Positions 14,044 to 26,021 of a stretch of DNA of 64,000 nucleotides are shown here, piece after piece. Below the pieces are notes generated by a model, which was not told where the DNA came from, did no database searches, and worked only from the letters and a program-made list of their open reading frames with translations. This stretch comes from Penelope pileata (lineage: Eukaryota; Chordata; Aves; Galliformes; Cracidae). Numbering within the stretch: the stretch's first letter is position 1; every line of letters starts with the position of its first letter. Location: positions 449,809 to 513,808 of the forward strand of contig WBMW01005487.1 in NCBI GenBank assembly GCA_013396635.1. The letters run 5' to 3'. The translations under genes were made by a program, and so were the position numbers.

Positions 14044-15723
14044 AGAAATATATGTGTGGGCAGAGGAAAAAAGGGATTAGAGAACTGTTTCTGGTCATGG
14101 GGTGCAGTCATGGCCATAAAGTTTTGCAGCCCTCCCGTGAATACTGGGGCTGCATCCAGCTTGTTAAAATTTATATTAATGTTGCCAGTCTACATTTTTT
14201 CCATGGAAAAATGCTTTGTATTTAAAATCGTTTCAAGTGCTAAAAAGAGTACTGTTATCCTCTAGAAAGAAGCTAAGGACCTTGACAAGTATGATGCCTG
14301 CTTCAGCTGTAGGATGTGCCTTATCGACAAGTAAGAGACAGATATTATTTGTAGTGCTCAAAGCACTGCTGAAAGGTGTTTTAGTGCAGGATAATGGATG
14401 TAGTAGAGATGTGTAGTAGTGCCACTGAATTCAGTAAGATTTAAATGTGCATTAAAACTGCTTGAGTGCAACAGTAAGGTAAGCTCCCCTCAGACAGCAT
14501 TTGTTTTTCTGTTGCTCTGTTAAGCTCACTGAAGTCAGTGGAGACTTGCAGCTACTAAAAGCTGTGGAGCGGTGACTGTTGCCTGTCTATGAAGTTCCAA
14601 AATTCTGCTTTAGCAACTGTCAAAAAGCTCTGCCCATGACTCATACAGGCTTTTCTCTTTTTTGACAGTTTCTGGAAGGTATGTTTTGATGAACAGAGCG
14701 GTAGGTCCTTCTGGAAAGAGTAGATCCCTGTAAACACTATCTGATACTGTTTTGGTGCCACAGGAGGACCAGATGCATCTGCACAAAGTATTACAGAGGT
14801 AACAGGGTTGGTATGACTGCAGGAGCCCTCGTTACTGTCTGACCGTGTAGATTCCCTTGGAAGAGTTTACTGCTTATTGTGGTCATAATACAAAACAGTG
14901 CCTAACAGAGCTCAGGGTCCCAGCTAAGAAAAAAATTTCTGTTCCTGCCATCTAATTTGTATACTGGACATCTAACTAGAATATGGAGAGGACTCTGTGA
15001 AGAATCAAGAAATTTTCTATGTTTACTTGCTATGGGATGTGCTAGGCGTATGTTAGATTTGGGAATGTATTCACTCATGCATGCATGCATGCCAAAGCTT
15101 TCTAGGAACATGAAGCCCCTGAAGAGATTATCTGTTAAGATACTGGGTGGTATTAGGAGTCTTTTGGTTACTGGAAGGACGGTATTAGGAATCCCACTGG
15201 TAATACAGGCTCAAAAACTCCACGTACAGAGCCATGGGAAATGAATCATTTCAGAATATTTTCAGTCATCCAGAAGCTGAGAATTAGGCTATGGGAATTT
15301 TGAACTTCAACTACAAACTAATCTTTTGTATACGTAAGTGCTAGATAGAACTTGAATGCCACAAATTTTTCAGTAGCAAATGATACATTAACCACATGAA
15401 TGCATAAATCTACTAAATGGAATGTTGTTGTTTGTGGTGTTGTTAGAGACATCTGAGAATCTCCATTTTACTTGGGCACATCTTGCTAGTCAAGTAAGAT
15501 GTTTTTCTTGAGTAAAATTTAAATTCTAAGTAAATTTCAGTTGTCATTGCAAGAATATATAAACATATTGATCTCACAGTATTGCATGGATTCACATAGC
15601 CTGAACGCAGAGCAGTGTAACTGGGGCTGTAGGCAGGCCTTTTAAAAGCAGTGGTTTCAGTCCTTAGGCGTTTAGTAAGCTAGTAAAATGAATTGTTGTT
15701 TCCAGCATTACGCGTGTTTGAGA

Positions 15724-16060
15724 AGGGCTGCTCCAAAAGTAATGCCTCCTATTTTTTACTATATTGGCCCACTGTCAGAGATGGATATTGGTGGGTTGAC
15801 ATTTTGTTGCTGTGTGACAGATGGCAGCAGAGGGACATTCTGACAACTGACATCCAACATGGAAGTGTGGATGGAGCAAAGGAGTGGAATTGAATTCCTC
15901 CATGCGGAGAAAATGGCAACCGTTCACGTTCACTGACACTGCTGAACATTTATGGAGACCAAGCAGGGGATGTGAGAACAGCGAGGTGGTGCAGGCACTG
16001 GTGACAGCAATGTCAAAGACAAGCCACATTCCACACACAGCTGTGCTGGTGGCTGCTTAT
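15724..16060 (+). mobile_element. 5' half of a mariner-like element (Galluhop-type)
   Basis: The left end reads GGGCTGCTCCAAAAGTAATG followed by CCTCCTATTT, which matches my recollection of the terminal inverted repeat of the galliform mariner Galluhop (Mariner1_GG). A transposase start codon lies at 15859 and opens MEVWMEQRSGIEFLHAEKMA, the N-terminal helix-turn-helix region. It then meets in-frame stops near 15920-15975; a later VKDKP-like stretch is still readable near 16013. Sequence similarity fades after about 16060. The catalytic DDD region and the right terminal repeat are absent, so this is a truncated, inactive copy. The right boundary is approximate. The family name comes from memory of the terminal sequence and was not checked by a search. 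Confidence 0.85.
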
Positions 16061-18033
16061 TTGCGGCAAACCTCTTCCAAAGCAGAGTCAACTAACTTTT
16101 GCTCTGCTTATATGGGTTTTGGCTCTGCTGCCAGTTTCACTGGGTACATACTCAGAAATTCATCCCATCCCAACCCAGTGGAGTTACTCTAGAATTTTTT
16201 TGTATTGAATCTGATTTTTTTAATTAATTGTCGTACCTTCTGTCAAAGCATAAGGAATTCACATTGCCTTTGCAATCCGAAGAAGACTTGCATCATTTTT
16301 TCTCATGCAAGTCAACATCGCAGTGGTAGAAATCATATATTTTGTACATCTCTGAGCTTGTCAGTCTGGGCAATTTAAATACAGTTATTCATCAGTGTTG
16401 TTAAATCTCAATTTTTTTCTCTTTGAGCCTCAAAATATTTGGTACTTCTCTAATGGAGCAGCTTTCAAATTAACAGTGTGAGGCAAACATCACAAATTCA
16501 CTTTGCTATGTATTTTGGGTGGTAGTGGGGGGAGGTAACATTTCAAGATGTAGAAAAACACCAAATAAGGTAGACAGTCATCATTTTAAGGTAGATCTTT
16601 TGTTTTTGAAGGCCTGGGTTAAAATGCAGTGGTAATGTAATGCTAGAGTAGAAGTTATTTCTGAAAAGATAATGATGCAGTAGATGCAGTTTTGGGCAGA
16701 AGTCTGTCTGATTGTGAGTGAGGCTGTGAGGGCATCCTTGTGCTTGTGTAGGGGCGTAGGGGAGTGTGATGGAAGTGAAGAGAGAGTAAGTTGAGCAGGT
16801 GAAAGGAAAGATGTTCCTTAATATTATTAATTTGCTTGCTTTTGGAACAGTGAGGTAGGGCAGATAAAAGTTTAGAAGTGCCATTGGCAGTTAAGGAACA
16901 AAACTTTTGTTCTGACTTCTGGCATATTTATAGTCCATGTTATTCAGCATCACTGGTCTTGTGCTGCAGGTTGTCCTAACGGGGTGAGGGATGGGGCATG
17001 CAGGTATCTGCTATGGTGTCATCCTTGGTCTAAGACTGCAGGATGGGATGTGTTGTTCAGCAGCTTGATGTTGCTCACTGTGTTGGTACCAGCTAGGGGG
17101 ACTTGCTTTACCCCTAATGAGTATGTGGCTGAGCTGCAGGGCAATTCATACATCGCTGTCTAATGGACATCACACTTTGGACTCCTTTGGGAATGCTGCT
17201 TCCATAGCCCCCATTTTGGTTTTTACCTGAGATAAAACACTGGACCACCACTCTGAAGTTCAGCTTGAGCTGAAAGACCAAGTTAGAGAAACAAATACTT
17301 GCTAGTGAATGAGCACAAAAGGAAATGCATAGCATACTCAGACCAGTGGGGTGTACAAAGCTTGTGAAAGCTGGATGGTGTTATTGCACATACTTCAAGA
17401 CTAATGTAAACCTCAGAGAAACCCAAAAGAATCCCAAAAGCTTCACTTTGGTGGGGAGAAATGAGGGGAAAATATATAGTGTGGAGAGTGTCTTTTATCA
17501 CAGTGTGATTATCAGTAGGATGCCTCTTTGTCCAAGGCTAATCATCATCATCAGTTATACCTTTTCTCCCCAGAGCTGTTTACCACTAAAAAAAAAAATC
17601 TATTTCCAGAGCTATATATAGTAGCAAGAAAGGCAAAGAGAACTGACATTTTACCCTTCAGATACAGAGAAAAGGGATCTATTAGTGGTAGGGAATGCTA
17701 TTTTAGAAGCATTACCACTGTCCCACTTATTCACTGGCCTGATCCATCCATCTACCTTTCAAAGACCTGTAACAATGGCAGGAAAAAGCCTTTAGAAACA
17801 TGCGTGTCGTGCTCCTGTTTAATTGGTGTGTTGGATGGCTGAGCTCAAAAGACTTTTTCCTTGTCAGCCTCTGTCCCTGTTCCTGCACTGCTGGGAGAGG
17901 CTGTCCTCACCACGTTCCTGCTGTGTGTACACAATGCTCCAGCACAGCTGCAGAAGACTTTGGGTCCCTCTGCTGTATGCTGCTGTCACTGACAGCAGGA
18001 AGGAAGATGAGCTCTGTTGAAAAGCATAGTGCC

Positions 18034-18051
18034 TTTTTTTTTTTTTTTTTT
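18034..18051. repeat. Poly-T tract (18 T)
   Basis: An uninterrupted run of 18 T followed by five C. It may be the reverse complement of an old poly(A) tail, but no retrocopy was recognised to its left or right. Confidence 0.9.
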
Positions 18052-21000
18052 CCCCCAACTCTGCAGGAAAAGAGCTTAGATATTTCTAACTGCAGAGAAA
18101 AATTTGAATGCTTCAAGGGCCAGAATCCCTGATCTGTCTAAGCCCTGCTCCACACAAACCTGCTGAGGCCAGTGGCTGATTTTAGGGCACCATGTTTCAG
18201 GGGCAGGCTGTGGGGGAGTCTGAACAGCATGAAGTCTGATCTAGTTTACATTGTCAGACAGTTCTTGAAGCTGGAACTCACTGGGGTGCAGTGCACAAAT
18301 CCTGACCTTCCTTTTATCTAGGTAAACTTTAGAGCAAGGAAAGCAAATGGCACATGAGTGGGTGTGCCTAAGAACCCCTACAGAGTAAGATCTACTCTAG
18401 CTTTAAGGCAGAGATATACCCCAGTGTGATACTTACACTTAAAATGTGCTTTGCTTCATAACTGTCTAGTGTTTAGGCTGGAAACCAGGATAGTGTAGCC
18501 TTGGGGAAGTCATGAAACTGTGTATGACACTATTTGCAAGGTTGGGAGAATAATCCTCTTCCTTGAAGAAAAAGTATGTTAAGTTTTCTGGGAGGAAGAC
18601 TGCTGTGAAAGTGAGTGTCGTTGCAGTTTGCATGCTTAAGACATGACTACAGTTTGCTGTGAGAGCCTTAGCATTAGCAATATGTTCTTCACTCTGTTGT
18701 ACTGAGGTTTTATAGTTGCATTACTTCAAAATCAATATAACACGAAGCCAAAGCAATCTGTGGAATGGAAGCATACTTCAGTGCATATACTCATCCTTGA
18801 ATATGTTTGGACAGGGATACATCCCATTGGAAGTAGTTGGTGCCTATGCTGTGAAAAGCTTAATGTGGGAAAGTGAGGCACAGATGTCCTTCAGGTTGCT
18901 CACCTTCCTGAAACTTGTCCATTTTTTTAAGCTACAACACTTCCACCGCACATGTATGACTTTAATAATAGTAAATATTTAACAGCCATGAAGAACTGCA
19001 GACTTTCACACATCACAATTCAAGCAGAACAGACTTTGCTTGCACATGCATCTCTATAAAGGGAGAAAGTTTACTTGCTGTGACTCATACAGTTCTTAGT
19101 ACGTGAGTCAGTTTTCATCTGGAACAGGTCCGAAATCATTTAATATCCTCTCTCCAGTGATCGAGATAAGGCATTGATTCTGGGTCACTGTTGTTGTGAG
19201 CTAGTTTTGTTCTTCAGGCACTGGTTACCAGTGCCATTTTCTAGTTGCCCTGTTGTAAGTCTAACGTGATCTCAAGTTCATGAGCCATCATTTATCATAT
19301 CCCACATCCTAGTTGATCTCGAGACCATCATTTTGTCACTGACAATGAATTACAGCTGCACAACAGAAGTGTGTGGAAAAGGAAAGAACTATGAGTGAAA
19401 GGTTAATCATGGAAGTATTGTTGCTTTAGTACTTCCATGCCCATCTCCATCCCTTCTCATTCATATGCATCTTGCTGTCACTGAGAAGCTGGTGACCAGA
19501 TTTCAGGGAGCAGCAAGAGCAGGGCTGTTCTACAAGGAGAGGCAAGCCAGCAGCAGAGGGAGACCACAGCACAGGCAGAGGCAGCACCCTGTCCAGCAGG
19601 GCACAGTACCTGAGCTAGGCAAGCTGGTGATGCTAACACATTCCATCAGCAGCCCAGCCATCCTCAGGCAAAGTACAAGTCAGGTCCAAGGTCAGCCCAG
19701 GAAAGCCGAAATAACAGCTCAGGAAGAAGGCTGGAAATGGGTACGTCCACAGCAGGGTGCCCAGGCCTAAGCTTGAATGGAGCTCCTGGAACACAGAACA
19801 GCTAATGGGACAATTAAAGCCTCTTGGTGCACTGAGGACCCTGACCCCATGAGCTGAGGGATAAAGTAACGGTCTGTCTTTAAAGGGTGGGTGCTTGCTT
19901 TCCTGACTCCTTGTGGACTACAGTGCTGGCTGCATTGTGAATGCAGAGTTGTTACTCCCTCGATTGGAATGAAATGAAACTACTAAAGCCAGTCTCAGCC
20001 TCACTATTGCAAGCAATTTATGGTAAAGCAATTCTGTTACTTTCCAAAGCATCATCACAAACCAATTTGAAATCCAGATTTATCATTCTATTTCTTTAAT
20101 TGTTGTTTCCTGCAAATTCACAAGGTAGAATAACTGAAGAGCACACAATGAATTACTTTTCTTCAGGCTGTTTGGTGTCTGAAACACTGCAGACAAGAGG
20201 AGATGTCACATCATGGTTACAGTGACAGTAAAGGATGATCCTTCCCCCACCCTCAAATCCAGTCATGAAAATTCAGCTACTGCATCTCCTTAATCTGTGA
20301 TGTGCGCCAACTGTCATTCATTAAGCAGCAGTAGAGCATTTGCATCTAACCATGTATGATTTACTAACCAACTATTAGATACTTTTTATAAATGACACTC
20401 TTTTTACATGCAGTAGCTCGAGGTGGGACTGTCTCTTCTTTCTTTTTTAATTCCTAATTATTTTTCAGGCTGACTTATTTCCTAACCACTCTAGTGTCTT
20501 CATGTCTTAGAGTCTTTTCCATGGGCTGCAGCTGAACTGTCCCTTCCAGCATTACATCAGGGCTTCTGCACCAGAGGATACTTTGCTCCAGTTCAAAACT
20601 AAAATATTAGGTTAGTCCCCAAATGGAGAGATTGCATATTTCAGTCAGATGCTGTAAGTGAGCAACAAGTCCTTTTGGTTCCATGCAGGAGCAGCACTGC
20701 AAAGTTGCTTGTAAAGGGAGAGAAGCTCTGTTTTCTCATTTAGTGGCATGACAGTGAGATACTGTTCAGTCACAAGTCTTATGCCTTGGACATTGTATCT
20801 ACACTGGGTATTTTAAATATTTTGCACCAGAATCTTGAGAATAAAAGGCGATCTGACAGTGCTTCATGCCATAGCTGGTTGTGTTCAAGTTCCTTACTTT
20901 AGCCCACTCTTAGTAAGATAACTTCATGCTAATTGCTTCCTACTCCTGCATAAATCTCTATTTTAGCAAGCTGCAAAGGGCTGCGATCTGTAGAGGTGGG

Positions 21001-24000
21001 ATTTGGGATAGAGATGCAATCAGGAGCATTGTCTTTCTTAAACCTAACACAATCTTCCCAAGAATGATCTCTCTGAGTCTCAGCCTCTTATTTTTGACTG
21101 TTTTTTGATTTTGGTTTTTGAGAAGAGTCTTTGAAAGCAAGGATTTCTTCCACAGAGGTGCCATGATCAGCTTACAGACCTATCAGTCTTTCTATTCCAT
21201 TTTGATGAGAAGTGAGCCCCGCTCCTCCCTCCAGTTTGCTGAGCAAAGAGAAGGTGGCTGCCTGAGTTACAGCTCCAAATCAACCAACACAGAGCACCTT
21301 ACCAGTCTGCACTAGGCTACAGCTGATGGCCCAAGAGCAGAGCTGCAGTATCTTTGTTTTACCAGGACACGTAATTTCAGAAAAGATATAAATAGTAGCA
21401 AATAATTGGTGTTCTGGTTAATAAAGAAACTGATATTCCATTGTTCCAGGAGCAGGCGTTGATGTCTATAGAAATCCAGCAACCTCTGACCCAGAGAACA
21501 GATCTGCTCACTGTAAATGGCCTTCATTGAAAGATTTTCTATGAAACCCTAGTGCCAGGGATTTTATCTTAAATGATTCATGAAAATCAGAAAATAGCTG
21601 GTCTCCAGAAGGGTCTGTTAAGTATTTCACGATTTCAAGAGCATCTTCATAGTTGTATTCCTCTTGTTCAGTTAAGATCTTTGACGTCCTTACTAGCCAG
21701 AGATTCCTGCCTGGCTTGCCCCGACCAAATCCAGGGACAGGCAGTTCTGACACTCTATTAAGCTCACAGCACTTGCTTCTGAGTTACCACAACAACAAGG
21801 ATTACGTGACAAGCAAATGAAGAACCAGTCAGATAATGGAGTTTTTAAAATGGGGATTACTGGTGCTGAAGATGTAATGGCCTCTTTGATGCTGTTACTA
21901 TCTATAGCATAAATCCTTCTCAGTCTCTGGACTATTGACCTGACACACTGAAAAGGCTCCTTTGCAGTCCCTATTGTCCAAAGAAAGGGAAAAGCTTTGA
22001 GCACAGACATCTTCAAGGCACAGGAAAAACACAAGGCCAAGAGATAAGCTTGGTCATATGAAGGCATTTTATTTCTTTCTAGCACAATCCCAACGTTTTA
22101 GCTGAAACCGATACCCCGATTTTATCTCTGTTTCTTTTTCTCTAAGGTGTGCACTCGATACCTCGTGATTTCTAAAGATATCCCGAGCTGATCTCCTCGG
22201 GGCCTGAGCAGCAGCCTTGCAAATCAGCATCTCCTGAAAAGAATGGTCTAATGAGATTTTGGGAAAAACAGTTGTCCCTGACACTGCAGCTCCTGGAGCT
22301 CTTGGAGCGTCTATGGTCTGCTCATGCGTTATGAGTGGAGATAGACAGCTGCTACCCAGGAATAAGCAAATTGCTGGATTTTGGAATAACTGGATTGGCT
22401 GCTCTTGGTTTGGAAGATAGTACTGGCCATGGAATAATGTGTAGAAAGGTGAGAATTGTTAGCACTTTGTCTATAACATAATGTTAATGCCCTGCAAAGC
22501 TCTCATGCAGAGAGTCTTTTCTGAATTCTGCAAACATGAGCTGTTTGCACTTTCATCCTAAGATCTCATGAGTTTTTTACAGATAGTTTATCAGGTTCAT
22601 AGTATTCTGAGGAAGTTGGGGAATGTAATTCTTCCTGTCTTACAGATACAAGACAAAATTCCTCCCTGAATTAGGGCAACATTATCTGACTGCATAGCAG
22701 AGTTGTGAAGACTGCCTGCAGGAGCTGCAGGCGCAGCTGTTCTTCACACACATACGCACACGTGCTGCCTGTTTTTGTGAGAGCTCTGTCGGATCTCTGG
22801 GAATTAGCAGGTGCTGGACTAGATTCGGTTTGCTCTAACTTATGTGGGTGAAAGAAGAGTGGGGGGTGAGGCTGAAGGCTGCTCCTATATAGACGCTGCC
22901 TCCCTTGGCTTTGGCACTGTTCTTCAGCTGCATTTGAGGACTGGCACATGGGAACTACAAAGAGTGGGATTCATTCAGGTGCCCTTTCATACCAGTGCTT
23001 TATCACCACTGTTGTGAGTCTGTTGATAGCAGATGCTTTATGCTTCCTACTGATGCTGACACTGCCCCAGTTCATAGGGGCTGCTCCTTCCTTTTTCTGG
23101 TAGTTCATTGTTGTTTGCTTGCCACTACGCACTCCAGAGGGTTGTCCACCACCTAGCAGTAGATGAGGTGTAGTTGTACTGTGTAGTTGTACAGGAGTGT
23201 TTTCCATGACAACTGTGCTTTCCTTTCCATGCTTCTGTTCTGTGTATCAGAGCTGTTTAGGCATTTGTGCTGAAGACCTTCACTTCCACAAGTGTAAAAC
23301 TTTTTTCTCCCATTGTTTGCGCTGTTCATGTAGCAGCAACGTCTCGCTGTCAGAAGGCTCTCTTGGGGCTTTAGCCAAGGCTGCCTTTCCTCCTTCATTT
23401 CCTTTCCCTTTCTTCCCATATAGTGCTACATAACAAACTGAATTCCTCTCCCTCCTGGTATTCAAATCCTTCAGCTATTGCTGCTGGATATCATGGGCCC
23501 ACAGTCATTGCTGAGCCAACCTGTACATATTCCATTTTGCAAATTTAATCTTTCTTCACTAGTCAGTCCCTTTGGCTCCCTAATCACTTGTGTTGCTTTT
23601 ATCTAAACTCCTTGTAAAATCTGTTGGTATCTTTATGATGACAGAGAGCCCATCACAGAACAGTGTTAGGTGTGCAATTTCACCACAATGGGAAAGAAGA
23701 CATTGTACTGTTTCCTCATTTCACAGCACAGTGCTGCTGCAGTTTCTCCCTCAACCTTGCTTTCTTTTCTCTTTCCGCTGATACTGTTTGTCCTAAGGCC
23801 TCAGGCTTTGCTTAGGGTTAAACATACTGTATAAAACGTTGGGAAGCTATTGGGCACACCAGGCTGGTTGTTTCCATGACCCTGGGGCGGAAGCAAAGCT
23901 TATTTGCAAAAGCAGCTACGTGCATTCTGTATTCCGCAGTGTGGACTGGTCTGTTTAGGTCAGAGGTGTTCTAGATGTTCTGAAAGGGATGTTCTGAAAC

Positions 24001-25939
24001 AGTTCCCCACTAAGGAAGTTGAAGGCAAAAGACATAACTTTTGGTCTTAATTATAAATAACCTCCTTAAAGTTCATTAGTACTTGCTTTATACTTTATTA
24101 AGACATGGATGAGCCATGAAATGTAGGGACAGATTCCCACTCCACATGTCATTTGCTGCAGCTATGCCAGCTTTTTGTCTGTTCTATTCTTTTCTCGTTT
24201 AATCTATTCTTTTTCAGCTTTAACTTCTGCAATTGAACTTTATTCGGCTAACTTGAACAAGAGTCTAAAACAAATTGGTGAAATAAACTAAGCCGAAATC
24301 AGAGAGTTTGTCCATTATAAACCCTACCAACTGTGACTTCACAGTAAGGACTTTTAACGGGACTTTTGTCTGGAGTACATTGCTGTAATGAAGATAATGT
24401 CCTTTGATTGCCTCAGTCTGCTTAAGGAGGTTTGCAACAGAGGCGTACAAGCAAATGCACATTCTTTGCTATCAGTAGGAATCGAGCCCCTGTTTTCCTG
24501 CTTACCCCTTTGATTTATGCAGCACACTCCCTTGGACTCATCCGTTTCTTAAATAGGTCAGTCAATATGTAAAGTGGAACCTTAGCTAGCTATCGCAGGT
24601 GAGAAAATCTGTGTCTTGGGTTTCAGCACAAACTACTGATACAACCTGGTGGGAAAATGACTTCAATGTAAGAAGCTACTTTTGTGAAGGAACAAAGCAG
24701 AGAGGAATTTGAATCTGCTTTAAAGTAGCCGAGAAACTCTGCTTGGGATCTGCCTGCCTTTGTCCTGCCTGACAAAGCATTTGCTTTAAAGTATATAGCA
24801 GAAGAACAAGCCCAATACTTCTTGGATGGAAAAATGGCAGAAATAGTACTTGAGAAGATCAGTGCCACTCCTGGGCCAGTGGCATGTCTGTTTCAGAGGT
24901 GACTGTTGGATGTGACATCCAGCCAGAGCCAATCATAACTTCAAGGCCCAGGCAACAGTTGCTTACAGCGTCCATTTCCAGTAGGTTTTGCAGGCCTGGC
25001 AGGCGGCACAATCATACCCAATACACAGACCCTGCACTTGAAGAATTAACACAGTATGTGGAGCGAGAAATACAGTCTGGATCTATTGTTTCTGCCTTTG
25101 GAGGTGTTCTTCCTGTCTGTAATTCACTGCTTTGTGCTTTCTCACGTGATGGCTGGTCTTGGAAGGAGAGTCACCGTTGCTCTGTTCTGTGACTGACATA
25201 CGAAGTTACTGAAGTTAACAGAAAAAAGCAAGCAGGTTGGTTTTTGCTGGAGAAAGTTCTTCTGCGGAACTCTTGGGAGAGTAGAATCTGCCTGGGTCAC
25301 ACAACTGCCAGGGAGACAGCTGGTGCTTCATGGTCTGATCAGGTACAGACAAACAGGTGATTTCAAGTGAAGAAGAAATTTGTCTCCAGTAGCTTATTTT
25401 GAGGAAACCTAATTTGATCTGTTAAAAATGCAGACTGAAATCCTCTGGATGGAGAGCACATCATGGTAAATTTGTTTCTGGCCTTAAACCCTTTCCCTTT
25501 CATACATAGAGTTGCATATGCTGCTGAAATCAGAGCCCTGAGAGTGCTGTAGGGTGCTAGCCAGTATTGCCCAGTCAGAGCCCAGCACAGAATGCTCTTC
25601 AGGGCTTGCAGCACTTCTTTCTGAAAACATCTTGGCAGCTTCCCTGGCGAGGCATCCCTTCCAGCTATCATACCTGAGCCTGCTATTTTGTGCGTCTGAG
25701 TGAACCTGACCAAAAGATTACTGCTATTGAAAGAGGGCAGTTTTATTGCCTCAGCTCTCTCCTACACTGCTGCTTTTACTGCCTCTGGTTCTCATCTGTG
25801 CTTTAATAAACTGATAGTCTGCCAGACAACTGCCAGACAGCTAAAGAAGCAAAACAAAACAAAAAACCAAACACTTCTTCTGGATTAGTGTTTGTGAATT
25901 CCCAGTGAGCACAAGGAAAGGAGAAGGAAGAGCAGAGCT

Positions 25940-25958
25940 GGGGGGGCGGGGAGGGGGG
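25940..25958 (+). repeat. Guanine-rich run, possible G-quadruplex
   Basis: Seven G, C, four G, A, six G. It contains at least four G3 tracts separated by one-base loops, so an intramolecular G-quadruplex is possible on the plus strand. No nearby gene start gives it a known role. Confidence 0.7.
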
Positions 25959-25991
25959 TGAGAATAAGGCCTCTGCAACTGCTTGCTGTTA

Positions 25992-26021
25992 GAAACCACA
26001 GCTGTGTGAAACCACAGCTGT
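25992..26021. repeat. 16-bp tandem duplication carrying AACCACA and CAGCTG motifs
   Basis: GAAACCACAGCTGTGT is followed directly by GAAACCACAGCTGT. Each unit contains AACCACA, which matches the RUNX recognition core, overlapping an E-box CAGCTG. The duplication is seen directly; binding by RUNX or bHLH factors is inference only. Confidence 0.85.

Larger units (their letters stand above)
3698..15723. other. Gene-poor flanking sequence
   Basis: About 12 kb without a recognisable exon. Open frames are short, mutually overlapping and without motifs. It contains a 13-bp duplication near 3967, an A-rich tract near 5846, a 15-base T run near 12146, a (GT)9 microsatellite near 14026 and a short ATGC-repeat stretch near 15077. 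No retrotransposon was recognised by eye; old decayed copies could be missed. Confidence 0.6.

Noticed and set aside
19465..19770. CAG/GCA-rich plus-strand frame as a gene or LTR segment
   Set aside because: Low-complexity Gln/Arg/Ala-rich translation, no splice or domain evidence, and no terminal repeats found.
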